Assembly: GCA_011525905.1 (NCBI GenBank)
Contig: WYBK01000014.1
Span: 1 to 39,485 of the forward strand
Direction: 5' to 3'
Origin: Acidobacteriota bacterium
GTDB lineage: Bacteria > Acidobacteriota > Thermoanaerobaculia > Multivoradales > JAGPDF01
Length of the DNA: 39,485 nucleotides
A program made the position numbers and the translations under genes. The notes beneath the pieces are model-generated. The model was not told where the DNA came from. It saw nothing but the letters and a program-made list of their open reading frames with translations, and did not search any database. Of this stretch, positions 17,552 to 24,989 are shown in pieces; within the stretch, counting starts at the first letter, position 1, and each line of letters opens with the position of its first letter.

Positions 17552-18240
17552 GCCGAGCGCGCCTCCGCGCCGAACCCGGCGAGCTCCAGCTCCCGCTCGA
17601 AACGGCGCGCGAAGCGGCGGGCGAAGCGCGCGGCGACGCTTTCGAGCGCTGGCGTCCGGCCGGTCTCGCGCGCGATCGAGGTGGTCTGGATGCCGATCAG
17701 GCCGCAGGGGACGATGCCGGCGAACAGCGCGAGATCGGGGTCGACGTTCAACGCGAAGCCATGCGTCGTGAGCCAGCGCGAGAGGTGGATGCCGATCGCC
17801 GCGATCTTGCGCCCGCCCGTCCAGACGCCGATCCGCTCGCCCTCCCCGACCTCGGCGGTCACGCCCAGCTCGGCGAGCGTCTCGACCAGCAGCTCCGAGA
17901 GGTCGCGCACGTAGCGGCGCAGGTCGCGCCGGTCCGGCGACAGATCGACGACCGGATAGCCGACCAGCTGCCCCGGCCCGTGGTAGGTGACCTGGCCGCC
18001 GCGGTCGGTCTCGTGCACCTCGATGCCTCGGCGCTCGAGCTCGGCGCGCGGCAGCAGGACGTCCGCCGGCGTGGCGTTGCGGCCGAGCGTGTAGACGGGG
18101 TCGTGCTCGAGCAGGAAGAGCCGCTCCGGCCCCGCGCCCCGCCGCAACGCCTCGCGCGCGGCGAGCTGCAGCTCGAGCGCCGGCGCGTAGCCGATCCGCC
18201 CGAGCCAGCTCGCCACCAGCCTGCGCCGCTCCGCCGCCAC
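17548..18240 (-). CDS. lipB: Octanoyl-[ACP]:protein octanoyltransferase LipB
   Basis: Moves octanoyl from ACP to the lipoyl domains of 2-oxoacid dehydrogenases, ahead of LipA. 230 residues. Motifs: LLEHDPVYTLGRNA, the signature RGGQVTYHGPGQLVGYPVV (80-98), catalytic K145 in GGRKIAAIGIH and catalytic C179 in GIVPCGL. The GTG at 18240 is the first in-frame start that keeps the family N-terminus. It has no Shine-Dalgarno but sits six bases after a TAGAAT -10 word, so the message may be leaderless. First gene of the lipB-nrtR-pncB-pncA operon, an unusual pairing of lipoate and NAD salvage genes. Confidence 0.93.
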   Translation of the reverse strand: MAAERRRLVASWLGRIGYAPALELQLAAREALRRGAGPERLFLLEHDPVYTLGRNATPADVLLPRAELERRGIEVHETDRGGQVTYHGPGQLVGYPVVDLSPDRRDLRRYVRDLSELLVETLAELGVTAEVGEGERIGVWTGGRKIAAIGIHLSRWLTTHGFALNVDPDLALFAGIVPCGLIGIQTTSIARETGRTPALESVAARFARRFARRFERELELAGFGAEARSA

Positions 18241-18246
18241 CCGACC

Positions 18247-18252
18247 ATTCTA
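18247..18252 (-). promoter_or_regulatory. Possible -10 element of the lipB operon
   Basis: TAGAAT on the minus strand, six bases upstream of the lipB GTG. No good -35 is seen at the expected distance. If used, transcription would begin at or within a few bases of the start codon. Confidence 0.4.
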
Positions 18253-18550
18253 GCGACCCGCTCCGAACGCCCCGACGAGCCGCACCACGCCTCGACGCCC
18301 CCAGGCGCCGCTTTTCTTTGGCTTCCCGATTCGCTCGCAGCGCCTCCCCGATCCGCAACGTAGCCGCAATCGCCCGGAAAAGCGGCATCTAGGGGGAGCT
18401 CGGTCCGACGCGCGCTCCCTCCCGAGACGCCGCGCCAGCTCGAGGCGGCTCTCCCCGATCGACAGCCATCCCATGCCATCCCCTACCGTCCTCTCGGAGC
18501 CGAGGCGCGATCCGCAGAGCGCCACCGCGCCCGGAGCCAGCACCCCTTAG

Positions 18551-18780
18551 CCGGAGCTTCTCTGGCAACCGAACGGCCTCATCGGGGTCCCGCGCAGCGC
18601 CACGACGCCCGAGGCCTCCTCCCCTCAACCGGAGCTTCTCGGGCGCTCGAACGGCCTCAGCGGCGATTCGCGCAGCGCCACGACGCACGAAGCAGCCACC
18701 TTACAAACGGAGCTCTTCGAGCGCTCGAACGGCCTCGGTGGCGTTTCGCACAGCGCCGAGGCGAGCGCGCCAGGCGGACG
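18551..18780. repeat. Tandem array of 78-bp repeats in the lipB to deoxyhypusine-synthase gap
   Basis: Three head-to-tail units start at 18551, 18629 and 18707, each exactly 78 bp after the last. The shared core is CGGAGCTTCTC, then CGAACGGCCTC, then CGCGCAGCGCC. A decayed fourth unit, recognisable in its right half (CCGCAGAGCGCCACCGCGCCC), precedes them at about 18473-18550. The third unit contains the 14-bp perfect palindrome TTCGAGCGCTCGAA. 78 bp is 26 codons, so one minus-strand frame stays open through two units, but no conserved start or ribosome site goes with it. The rest of the gap (18253-18472) shows only faint similarity to the unit. This array and the promoter after it are all that is seen in 18241-18866. 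Confidence 0.85.
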
Positions 18781-18793
18781 TTGCGATTTCCTT

Positions 18794-18799
18794 TACAAT
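18794..18799 (+). promoter_or_regulatory. Possible -10 element of the deoxyhypusine-synthase-family gene
   Basis: TACAAT (five of six consensus) in a short AT-rich patch directly after the 78-bp repeat array, 67 bp before the ATG. No convincing -35 is visible 17 bp upstream; that position falls at the edge of the last repeat. Confidence 0.4.
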
Positions 18800-18866
18800 G
18801 CTTCCGTCGCGGTCGCGCGGGCCGCGCTTGGGTCACAGATCCCGGAGACCGAGGAGGGAACCCGGA

Positions 18867-19844
18867 ATGCCGGACGGCGCGGTTCGCTCGTTCATCCGCC
18901 ATCACTTCCGCCACTTCAACGCCGCCGCGCTGGTGCGAGCCGCCGAGGACTACGAGAAGCACCTCGAGGCCGGCGGCAAGATGATGGTGACGCTCGCCGG
19001 CGCCATGTCGACCGCCGAGCTCGGGCTGTCGCTCGCCGAGATGATCCGGCGCGACAAGGTCCACATCCTCAGCTGCACCGGGGCGAACCTCGAGGAGGAC
19101 GTCTTCAACCTGGTGGCCCACGACCACTACGTCATGGTGCCCCACTACCGCGACCTGACTCCCGCGCAGGAGCGCGAGCTGCTCGACCGGCATCTCAACC
19201 GCGTGACCGATACCTGCATCCCCGAGGAAGAGGCGATGCGGCGCATCGAGCGTGCCGTCTTCGACGAGTGGCAGGCGGCCGAGGCCAGGGGGGAGCGGCT
19301 CTTTCCCCACGAGTTCCTCTACCGGGTCTTGCTCTCCGGCAAGCTCGACGCGCAGTTCCAGATCGACCCGAAGGACAGCTGGCTGCTGGCGGCGGCCGAG
19401 AAGAACTTGCCGATGGTCGTCCCCGGCTGGGAGGACGCGACGCTCGGCAACATGTACGCCGGCCACGTCATGAAGCACGATCTCGAGAACGTCCACACGG
19501 TGCGCACGGGCATCGAGTACATGACCTTCCTAGCCGACTGGTACCGCCGGGAGAGCGCCGCGAGCTCGATCGGTTTCTTCCAGATCGGCGGCGGCATCGC
19601 CGGCGACTTCCCGATCTGCGTCGTGCCGATGCTCTACCAGGACATGGGCCTGCACGACATCCCGTTCTGGGGCTACTTCTGTCAGATCAGCGACTCGACG
19701 ACCAGCTACGGCTCCTACTCGGGCGCGGTGCCCAACGAGAAGATCACCTGGGGAAAGCTCGACGTGCCGACGCCCAAGCACGTCATCGAGTCCGACGCGA
19801 CGATCGTCGCGCCGTTGATCTTCGCCTGGCTCCTCGGCTGGTAG
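18867..19844 (+). CDS. Deoxyhypusine-synthase-family protein (possible homospermidine-type aminobutyltransferase)
   Basis: NAD-dependent aminobutyl-transfer family. Eukaryotic and archaeal members modify eIF5A/aIF5A from spermidine. Bacteria lack that substrate, and bacterial members are generally proposed to act on small polyamines, for example forming homospermidine. 325 residues from an ATG behind GAGGAGGG; a longer frame from 18738 starts inside the repeat array and was rejected. Motifs: VTLAGAMSTAELG, SCTGANLEED (NAD-binding segment), GGGIAGDFPICVVP, and NEKITWGKLDV, where K297 matches the lysine that carries the aminobutyl imine in deoxyhypusine synthase. No polyamine gene is adjacent. 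Convergent with yceH, with 7 bp between them. Family is certain; substrate is not. Confidence 0.88.
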   Translation: MPDGAVRSFIRHHFRHFNAAALVRAAEDYEKHLEAGGKMMVTLAGAMSTAELGLSLAEMIRRDKVHILSCTGANLEEDVFNLVAHDHYVMVPHYRDLTPAQERELLDRHLNRVTDTCIPEEEAMRRIERAVFDEWQAAEARGERLFPHEFLYRVLLSGKLDAQFQIDPKDSWLLAAAEKNLPMVVPGWEDATLGNMYAGHVMKHDLENVHTVRTGIEYMTFLADWYRRESAASSIGFFQIGGGIAGDFPICVVPMLYQDMGLHDIPFWGYFCQISDSTTSYGSYSGAVPNEKITWGKLDVPTPKHVIESDATIVAPLIFAWLLGW

Positions 19845-19851
19845 GCCCGCG

Positions 19852-20520
19852 TCAGCCGTCCAGCCGGCGGCGCAGGTCGGCGACCTCGGCCTCGAGCGCG
19901 TCGACGCGCCGCGCGAGACTCTCGAGCGCGCTCTCGCCGCGCTCGACTCGCTCCGTCGCGCCCGCCCGCGCGGTCACCTTGCCGGCCGGGGATCCTGCCG
20001 CCGGCGCGCCGACCCGGTGCGCCCAGCGGTTCTCCTTCTGCCCCGGAGCGCGCTCGAGCTCGACGACCAGGGGTTCCTCCCCCGCGGCGAGATCGGCGAG
20101 CGCGGCCTCGACCGCGGCGGGCGTCTCGAAGGGGTGCAGGCGGTCGCTGCGGCCCCGCAGCTCGCCCGGCGTCTGCGGGCCGCGCAGCAGCAGCAGGGTC
20201 ATCACCGCCTTGCCCGGCGGCGTCAGCGACCAGCGCCGATCGAGGTTGTGCGACCAGCGCAGCGTGCGCGCCCCCTCCTCGCGCCAGACCAGCACGTCCT
20301 CGAACAGGCGGCGCAGCGCGGCCTCGATCTGCGCTTCGCCGAGCTCGAGCACCGGGTCGCGGTTGCTCTTCTGATTGCAGGCGGCGAGCAGCGCGTTGAG
20401 CGTCAACGGGTAGTACTCGGGGGTCGCCTGCTCCTTCTCGAGCAGCGCGCCGAGCACGCGGCACTCGACGGGGTCGAGCCGGCGCGGCAGGCGGGGCATC
20501 GCGGGATCGCGGGGGAGCAT
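19852..20520 (-). CDS. yceH: YceH family protein (DUF480)
   Basis: Conserved protein of unknown function with two winged-helix-like domains. The signature N-terminal region LDPVECRVLGALLEKEQATPEYYPLTLNALLAACNQKSNRDPV matches E. coli YceH closely. It continues with LRWSHNLDRRWSLTPPGKAVMTLLLLRGPQTPGELRGRS. The C-terminus after about 185 is a heptad-like helix (ESALESLARRVDALEAEVADLRRRL), a probable coiled coil. 222 residues from the first ATG. A second ATG at codon 8 (MPRLPRRLDPVE) is equally possible, as neither has a clear ribosome site. The fold suggests DNA binding, but no target is known. Monocistronic, convergent with the deoxyhypusine-synthase-family gene. Confidence 0.92.
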   Translation of the reverse strand: MLPRDPAMPRLPRRLDPVECRVLGALLEKEQATPEYYPLTLNALLAACNQKSNRDPVLELGEAQIEAALRRLFEDVLVWREEGARTLRWSHNLDRRWSLTPPGKAVMTLLLLRGPQTPGELRGRSDRLHPFETPAAVEAALADLAAGEEPLVVELERAPGQKENRWAHRVGAPAAGSPAGKVTARAGATERVERGESALESLARRVDALEAEVADLRRRLDG

Positions 20521-20601
20521 CGGGATCGAGTCGCTCGGCCCGCATGGTAACCGAAGGGCCGAAGGGCGCGAAGCGCGGCGAACCGCGGGCGACCGGGCAG
20601 G

Positions 20602-22539
20602 TCAGCGGCGCGGCGCCGCGGACGCCCGGGCGATCAGCTGCGCCGCCCGGTGGTAGCGGCGCGCGGCCTCACCCGCATCGCCACGCCGCTCGGCGATCTC
20701 GCCGCCGACCCGCCAGGCCCGCGCCTCCTCCGGCGCCAGCGCCAGGGCCCGGCCGATCTCACGCTCCGCGCCCTCGAGGTCGCCGCGCGCGAGCTCGTAG
20801 CGCGCCAGCTCGACCGCCACCGCCGCGCTCTCGAGGCCGGCGCGCTCCCCCTCGCGCAGGAGCTCGGCTCCGGCCTCGGGACGCCCCGCCCCGGCGAGCA
20901 GCCGCGCCAGCCCGAGCCGTCCGCGCAGCGAGAGCGGGTCGAGCGCGAGCGCCAGCCGGAGCTCGGCCTCGGCCTCGCCCCAGAGGCCCGCCTCCTCGAG
21001 CGCCTCGGCGAGGTTGAGGTGGGCGAACTCGCTCCCCGGGTGGGCGCGGGCGGCCTCGCGCAGCGCCGCGATCCCCCCGCCGCGGTCGCCCACCGCGAGG
21101 CGGGCCCGGGCGAGCTGGTTGAGGAAGGGGACGTTGCCCGGGCTCGCCTGCACCAGGCGCTCGAGCGTGGCGAGCGCTTCGCCGCCCCGGCCGGCGTCGA
21201 GCGCCGCACGAGCGCCTTCGAGCTCGGCGAGCAGCGCGAGGCCCGCCCGCGGATCGAGCCCCCCTCGCGCCGCCGATCCGGCAGCGCGGCTCGCCCCGGA
21301 GAGGTAGCCGAGCGCCGCGAGCTGCTCCTCGAGCCCGCTGGCGGCTGCCGGCGCGCTCCGCCGCGCGAGGCTCCGCTCGTGCTTCTCGAGCTCGGCGAGC
21401 AGCGCGCGCGAGCGCGAGCGTTCCCGCGCCGCGAGATCGCGCCGCTCGCCCGGGTCGGCGAGCAGGTCGAACAGCTCGAGCCGTGCGCCGCGCACCAACC
21501 GGTGGCGCCCCGAGGTCCAGCTGGTCAGGGCGCTCCAGCCGTAGGCGCTCCTCGGAAGCTCGGTCTCGCTGCGTACGCCGGCCGCCACCGGGTCCTCGCC
21601 GGCGCCCGCGCCGACGGGCAAGGGGCGCCCGCCGAGCGCGCCCGCCGGATGCCCCAGTAGCGTCAGCAGCGTCGGCGCCAGGCGCCAGGCCGCGACCGGA
21701 CCGGCAATCGTCCTGCCGGCCCGAACTCCCGGGCCGGCGACGAACAGCGGCACCCGCAGGACACCCTCGTGGAGCAGCAGGCCGTGCCCCGCCTCGCCTT
21801 GCTCCCCCAGGCTCTCGCCATGGTCGCCGGCGACGGCCACCAGCGTCTCGCCGCGCGCCGGGCCGAGGCCTCCGAGGAGCCTGCCGAGCTCCCGGTCGAC
21901 CGCCGCGACCTCGCCCAGGTAGTCGGCTCGCGGCCCGGCGCCGAAGGGCCCCGAGTCGGCGCGATAGGGGGCATGCGGGTCGTAGAAGTGGACCCAGAGA
22001 AAAAAGGGGCGCGCCGGGTCCCGATCGGCCAGCCAGGCGAGCGCCGCGTCGACCACCTCGCGCGCCGGTCGCTCGGGGTAGCCGTACTCGCCGATGCGGT
22101 CGGCGAGCATCCGGTCGTCGTAGACGGCGAAGCCGCGGCCGAGCCCGAACCGCCGGTCGAGGACCCGCGAGGCGACCACGGCGCCGGTCTGCCAGCCGGC
22201 GCCGGCGAGCCGGGTGGCGAGCGTCGGCAGCTCGGCGGGCAGCACGCCGCCGCCGTTGTCGCGCAACCCGTGCGCCGGCGGCTCGAGCCCGGTCAGCAGC
22301 GAGGCGTGCGCGGGCAGGGTGAGCGGCGCCGGGGCGAGCGCGCCGCTCCAACTCGTGCCCGAAGCGGCGAGCGCGTCGAGCACCGGCGTGGCGCCGGCGC
22401 CGAGCGCGTCGGCCCGCGTCGTGTCGAGGGTGATCAGCAGGAGGTGGCGGGCGTGCGGCGCCCGCTCGCGCTCCCCCGCCGCCGCGCCGGCGGCGCCCGC
22501 GAGCACGAGCGCGACCAGCGCGGCGCGGCCGGCGGTCAC
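20602..22539 (-). CDS. Exported sulfatase-like (alkaline phosphatase superfamily) protein with TPR repeats
   Basis: N-terminal hydrophobic signal sequence (about 1-22), then a sulfatase-type domain (about 30-380) and at least five TPR-like helical repeats (about 430-640, e.g. LLAGAGRPEAGAELLREGERAGLE). Metal motifs are present: LLITLDTTRADALG (D39) and VAVAGDHGESLGEQG. The nucleophile region reads APLTLPAHASLLTG. Thr74 stands where sulfatases have the Cys/Ser of CxPSR, so formylglycine formation is impossible. A phosphoesterase, phosphotransferase or different hydrolase role is more likely than a classical sulfatase. It starts with a GTG seven bases after the E2 stop, without a Shine-Dalgarno, so it is probably translated by coupling in the 2-oxoacid dehydrogenase operon. 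Physiological role unknown. Confidence 0.85.
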   Translation of the reverse strand: MTAGRAALVALVLAGAAGAAAGERERAPHARHLLLITLDTTRADALGAGATPVLDALAASGTSWSGALAPAPLTLPAHASLLTGLEPPAHGLRDNGGGVLPAELPTLATRLAGAGWQTGAVVASRVLDRRFGLGRGFAVYDDRMLADRIGEYGYPERPAREVVDAALAWLADRDPARPFFLWVHFYDPHAPYRADSGPFGAGPRADYLGEVAAVDRELGRLLGGLGPARGETLVAVAGDHGESLGEQGEAGHGLLLHEGVLRVPLFVAGPGVRAGRTIAGPVAAWRLAPTLLTLLGHPAGALGGRPLPVGAGAGEDPVAAGVRSETELPRSAYGWSALTSWTSGRHRLVRGARLELFDLLADPGERRDLAARERSRSRALLAELEKHERSLARRSAPAAASGLEEQLAALGYLSGASRAAGSAARGGLDPRAGLALLAELEGARAALDAGRGGEALATLERLVQASPGNVPFLNQLARARLAVGDRGGGIAALREAARAHPGSEFAHLNLAEALEEAGLWGEAEAELRLALALDPLSLRGRLGLARLLAGAGRPEAGAELLREGERAGLESAAVAVELARYELARGDLEGAEREIGRALALAPEEARAWRVGGEIAERRGDAGEAARRYHRAAQLIARASAAPRR

Positions 22540-22546
22540 CGCCGGC

Positions 22547-23893
22547 TCAGAAGTAGGGCTCGAGCTCGGGCCAGTGCCCCGACTCGAGCGACTTCTTGAC
22601 GTCGTTCATGAAGTGATCGGCGTCGGCGCCGTCGACCAGGCGATGGTCGTAGGTGATGCCGAAGTAGCACATCACCCGGATCGCGATCGTGTCGCAACCG
22701 TCCTCGTCGGTCACCACCACCGGCCGCTTCTCGATGGCGCCGACGCCCAGAATCGCCACCTGCGGCTGATTGATGATCGGCGTGCCGAACAGCGAGCCGA
22801 AGACCCCCGGGTTGGTGATCGTGAAGGTGCCGCCCCTGAGCTCGTCGGGGCCGAGCTTCTTGGCGCGCGCCCGCTCGGCGAGGTCGTTGGCGCTCTTGGC
22901 GAGGCCGACCAGGTTGAGCGTGTCGGCGTTCTTGATGACCGGCACGAGCAGCCCCCAGTCGAGGGCGACCGCCATGCCGAGGTTGATGTCCTTCTTGAAG
23001 ACCACGTCGGTGCCGTCGATCGCGGCGTTGAGCTTCGGGTTGCTCTTCAACCCCTCGCAGACCGCCTGGAAGATGAAGGGCATGTAGGTGAGCTTGGTGT
23101 CGTTGGCCTGCTGGAACTTGCGCTTGGCCCGCTCGCGCGCGCGGTGCACCCTGGTGAAGTCCATGTGGAAGACGGTGGTGACGTGCGCGGAGGTGTCCTT
23201 CGAGTAGCGCATGTGGGCCGCCGTGATCCGGCGGATCTTCGACATCGGCTCGATGGTGACCCGCTCCCCCTCGACGTAGGCGGGGACGGAAAAGCCGCTG
23301 TCGAGCTTGCCGGCGGGGCGCGCGGGCGCGGCGGCCGGCGCCGAGGGGCGCGCCGGCAGCGTGCCGGCCTTGCGCTGCTCGAGGTAGCCGAGGATGTCCG
23401 ACTTGGTCACGCGGCCGTGGATGCCGGTACCCGGCACCTCGGCGAGGTCGACCCCCTCCTGGCGCGCGATGTTGCGCACCAGCGGGCTCGAGAGCTTGCG
23501 CACGCGTTCTTCGAGACTGCCGGCAGGAGCAGCGGGGGCAGCCGGCGGCGGCGCCGGGGCCGTCGGCGCCGGCTTCGGCGGCTCGGCCGGGGCGGCGGCC
23601 GGTGGGGCCTCGGCCGGCGGCTCGGCGCGCACCGGCGCGGCGCCGGCGGACTCGCCGGATTCACCGAGGATCGCCACCACCTCGTGGATCGGCACGGTCT
23701 CGCCGGCCTGGCGCCGGATCTCGAGCAGGACGCCGGCGGCCGGGCTCGGAATCTCGGCGTCGACCTTGTCGGTCGAGATCTCGAACAGCGGCTGGTCGCG
23801 CTCGATCCTCTCGCCCACCGCCACCAGCCACTTGGTGATCGTCCCCTCGGCGATCGACTCGCCCATCTGCGGCATCACGACTTCCGTCGCCAT
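22547..23893 (-). CDS. Dihydrolipoamide acyltransferase (E2) of a 2-oxoacid dehydrogenase complex
   Basis: Core of the complex; passes the acyl group from E1 to CoA. 448 residues, behind a GGAGAGACGGAG ribosome site. Domains: one lipoyl domain (1-80, lipoylated K43 in EISTDKVDAEIPSP), an Ala/Pro linker, the peripheral-subunit-binding domain (about 133-172, SSPLVRNIARQEGVDLAEVPGTGIHGRVTKSDI), another Ala/Pro linker, and the catalytic domain (about 215-448) with active-site YDHRLVDGADADHF (H417, D421). One lipoyl domain and the catalytic sequence fit branched-chain or generic bacterial E2s. Pyruvate as substrate cannot be excluded. The first 203 bp are nearly identical to those of the E3 gene. 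Confidence 0.94.
   Translation of the reverse strand: MATEVVMPQMGESIAEGTITKWLVAVGERIERDQPLFEISTDKVDAEIPSPAAGVLLEIRRQAGETVPIHEVVAILGESGESAGAAPVRAEPPAEAPPAAAPAEPPKPAPTAPAPPPAAPAAPAGSLEERVRKLSSPLVRNIARQEGVDLAEVPGTGIHGRVTKSDILGYLEQRKAGTLPARPSAPAAAPARPAGKLDSGFSVPAYVEGERVTIEPMSKIRRITAAHMRYSKDTSAHVTTVFHMDFTRVHRARERAKRKFQQANDTKLTYMPFIFQAVCEGLKSNPKLNAAIDGTDVVFKKDINLGMAVALDWGLLVPVIKNADTLNLVGLAKSANDLAERARAKKLGPDELRGGTFTITNPGVFGSLFGTPIINQPQVAILGVGAIEKRPVVVTDEDGCDTIAIRVMCYFGITYDHRLVDGADADHFMNDVKKSLESGHWPELEPYF
23691..23893 (-). repeat. Lipoyl-domain DNA repeat, copy in E2
   Basis: Direct repeat of 29146-29348. By eye about nine mismatches in 203 bp, with almost all synonymous positions identical. Confidence 0.85.
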
Positions 23894-23990
23894 CTCCGTC
23901 TCTCCGTCCCAGTCCCTGCGTTCGGCGCCTCGGTCCGCGGACGCCGCCGGACGCTTCGCGATGCGCGATCCTATCCTGCCCGACGCACGG

Positions 23991-24989
23991 CTAGCCGGAG
24001 ACCAGCTCGCGCACGCGGGCCGCGAGCTTGGCAGCGTTGGGCAGGTAGAAGTCCTCGAGCGGCGGGCTGTAGGGCACCGGGGTGTCGAGGCAGCCGACCC
24101 GAGCGACCGGCGCGTCGAGGGACCAGAAGGCGCGCTCGGCGATGCGCGCGGCGACGTCCCCCGCGACGCTGCCGGTGACCGGTTCCTCGGAGAGGACGAG
24201 CGCGCGGTTGGTCTTCTCGACCGAGGCGAGGATCGCCGCTTCGTCCATCGGCTTCAACGTGCGCAGGTCGACGATCTCGATCTCGATCCCCTCGGCGGCG
24301 AGCGTCGCGGCCGCCTCGAGCGCGACGTGGACCATCGCCGACCAGGTGATCACCGTCAGATCGCGCCCCGCGCGCGCCAGCCGCGCCCGGCCGAGCGGCA
24401 GGGTCTCCAACCCTTCGGGCAGCGTCCCCTTGACCCGCCGGTAGAGGTACTTGTGCTCGAAGAAGAGCACCGGATTCGGATCGCGGATGGCCGCGCGCAG
24501 CAGGCCGTAAGCATCCTCGGCGGTCGCGGGATAGACGATCTTGAGGCCCGGCGCGCGATGGAAATAGGCCTCCGGGTTGGCCGAGTGGAAGGCCGAACCG
24601 CTCACCCGCCCGCCCGAGGGCCCGCGCAGCACCAGCGGCACCTTCTGCCCCCAGCGGTAGCGGTTGGTGCCGGCGAAGTTGACCACCATGTCGAAGGCGT
24701 TGGCGATGAAGTCGATGAACTGGTACTCGACCACCGGCCGCAGCCCCATCATCGCCGCGCCGATCGCCGCGCCGGTGAAGCCCGACTCCGAGATCGGCGT
24801 GTCGATCACCCGGCGGGGCCCGAACTCGTCGAGCAGGCCCGCGGTCACCCGGAAGGCGCCGCCGTAGCGCCCGACGTCCTCGCCGATCAGGAAGACCCGG
24901 TCGTCGGCGCGCATCTCGTCGGCGAGCGCGCGCCCGATCGCCTCGAGGAAGGTGACCTCGGTCGCCGCGCCGGTCGCGGTCGCGCTCAT
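23991..24989 (-). CDS. 2-oxoacid dehydrogenase E1 component, beta subunit
   Basis: Transketolase-like beta subunit of E1, which decarboxylates a 2-oxoacid with thiamine diphosphate. 332 residues, the normal length. Typical segments: TFLEAIGRALADEM, VFLIGEDVGRYGGAFRVTAGLLDEFG, RVIDTPISESGFTGAAIGAAMMGLRPV, FHSANPEAYFHRAPGLKIVYPAT, and a C-terminal transketolase domain with DLRTLKPMDEAAI. The ATG overlaps the E1-alpha stop as ATGA. Together with E1-alpha it forms the heterotetrameric E1 used by branched-chain complexes and by many Gram-positive-type pyruvate complexes. Confidence 0.94.
   Translation of the reverse strand: MSATATGAATEVTFLEAIGRALADEMRADDRVFLIGEDVGRYGGAFRVTAGLLDEFGPRRVIDTPISESGFTGAAIGAAMMGLRPVVEYQFIDFIANAFDMVVNFAGTNRYRWGQKVPLVLRGPSGGRVSGSAFHSANPEAYFHRAPGLKIVYPATAEDAYGLLRAAIRDPNPVLFFEHKYLYRRVKGTLPEGLETLPLGRARLARAGRDLTVITWSAMVHVALEAAATLAAEGIEIEIVDLRTLKPMDEAAILASVEKTNRALVLSEEPVTGSVAGDVAARIAERAFWSLDAPVARVGCLDTPVPYSPPLEDFYLPNAAKLAARVRELVSG

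Noticed and set aside
18389-18688. A 99-residue minus-strand frame running through the 78-bp repeats, encoding two 26-residue repeats
   Set aside because: No ribosome site, arginine-rich composition, starts mid-repeat and is not continued through all units. Better explained by a period that is a multiple of three.
18473-18784. The repeat array as a CRISPR
   Set aside because: Units are contiguous 78-bp tandem copies without unique spacers, and no cas genes are present.
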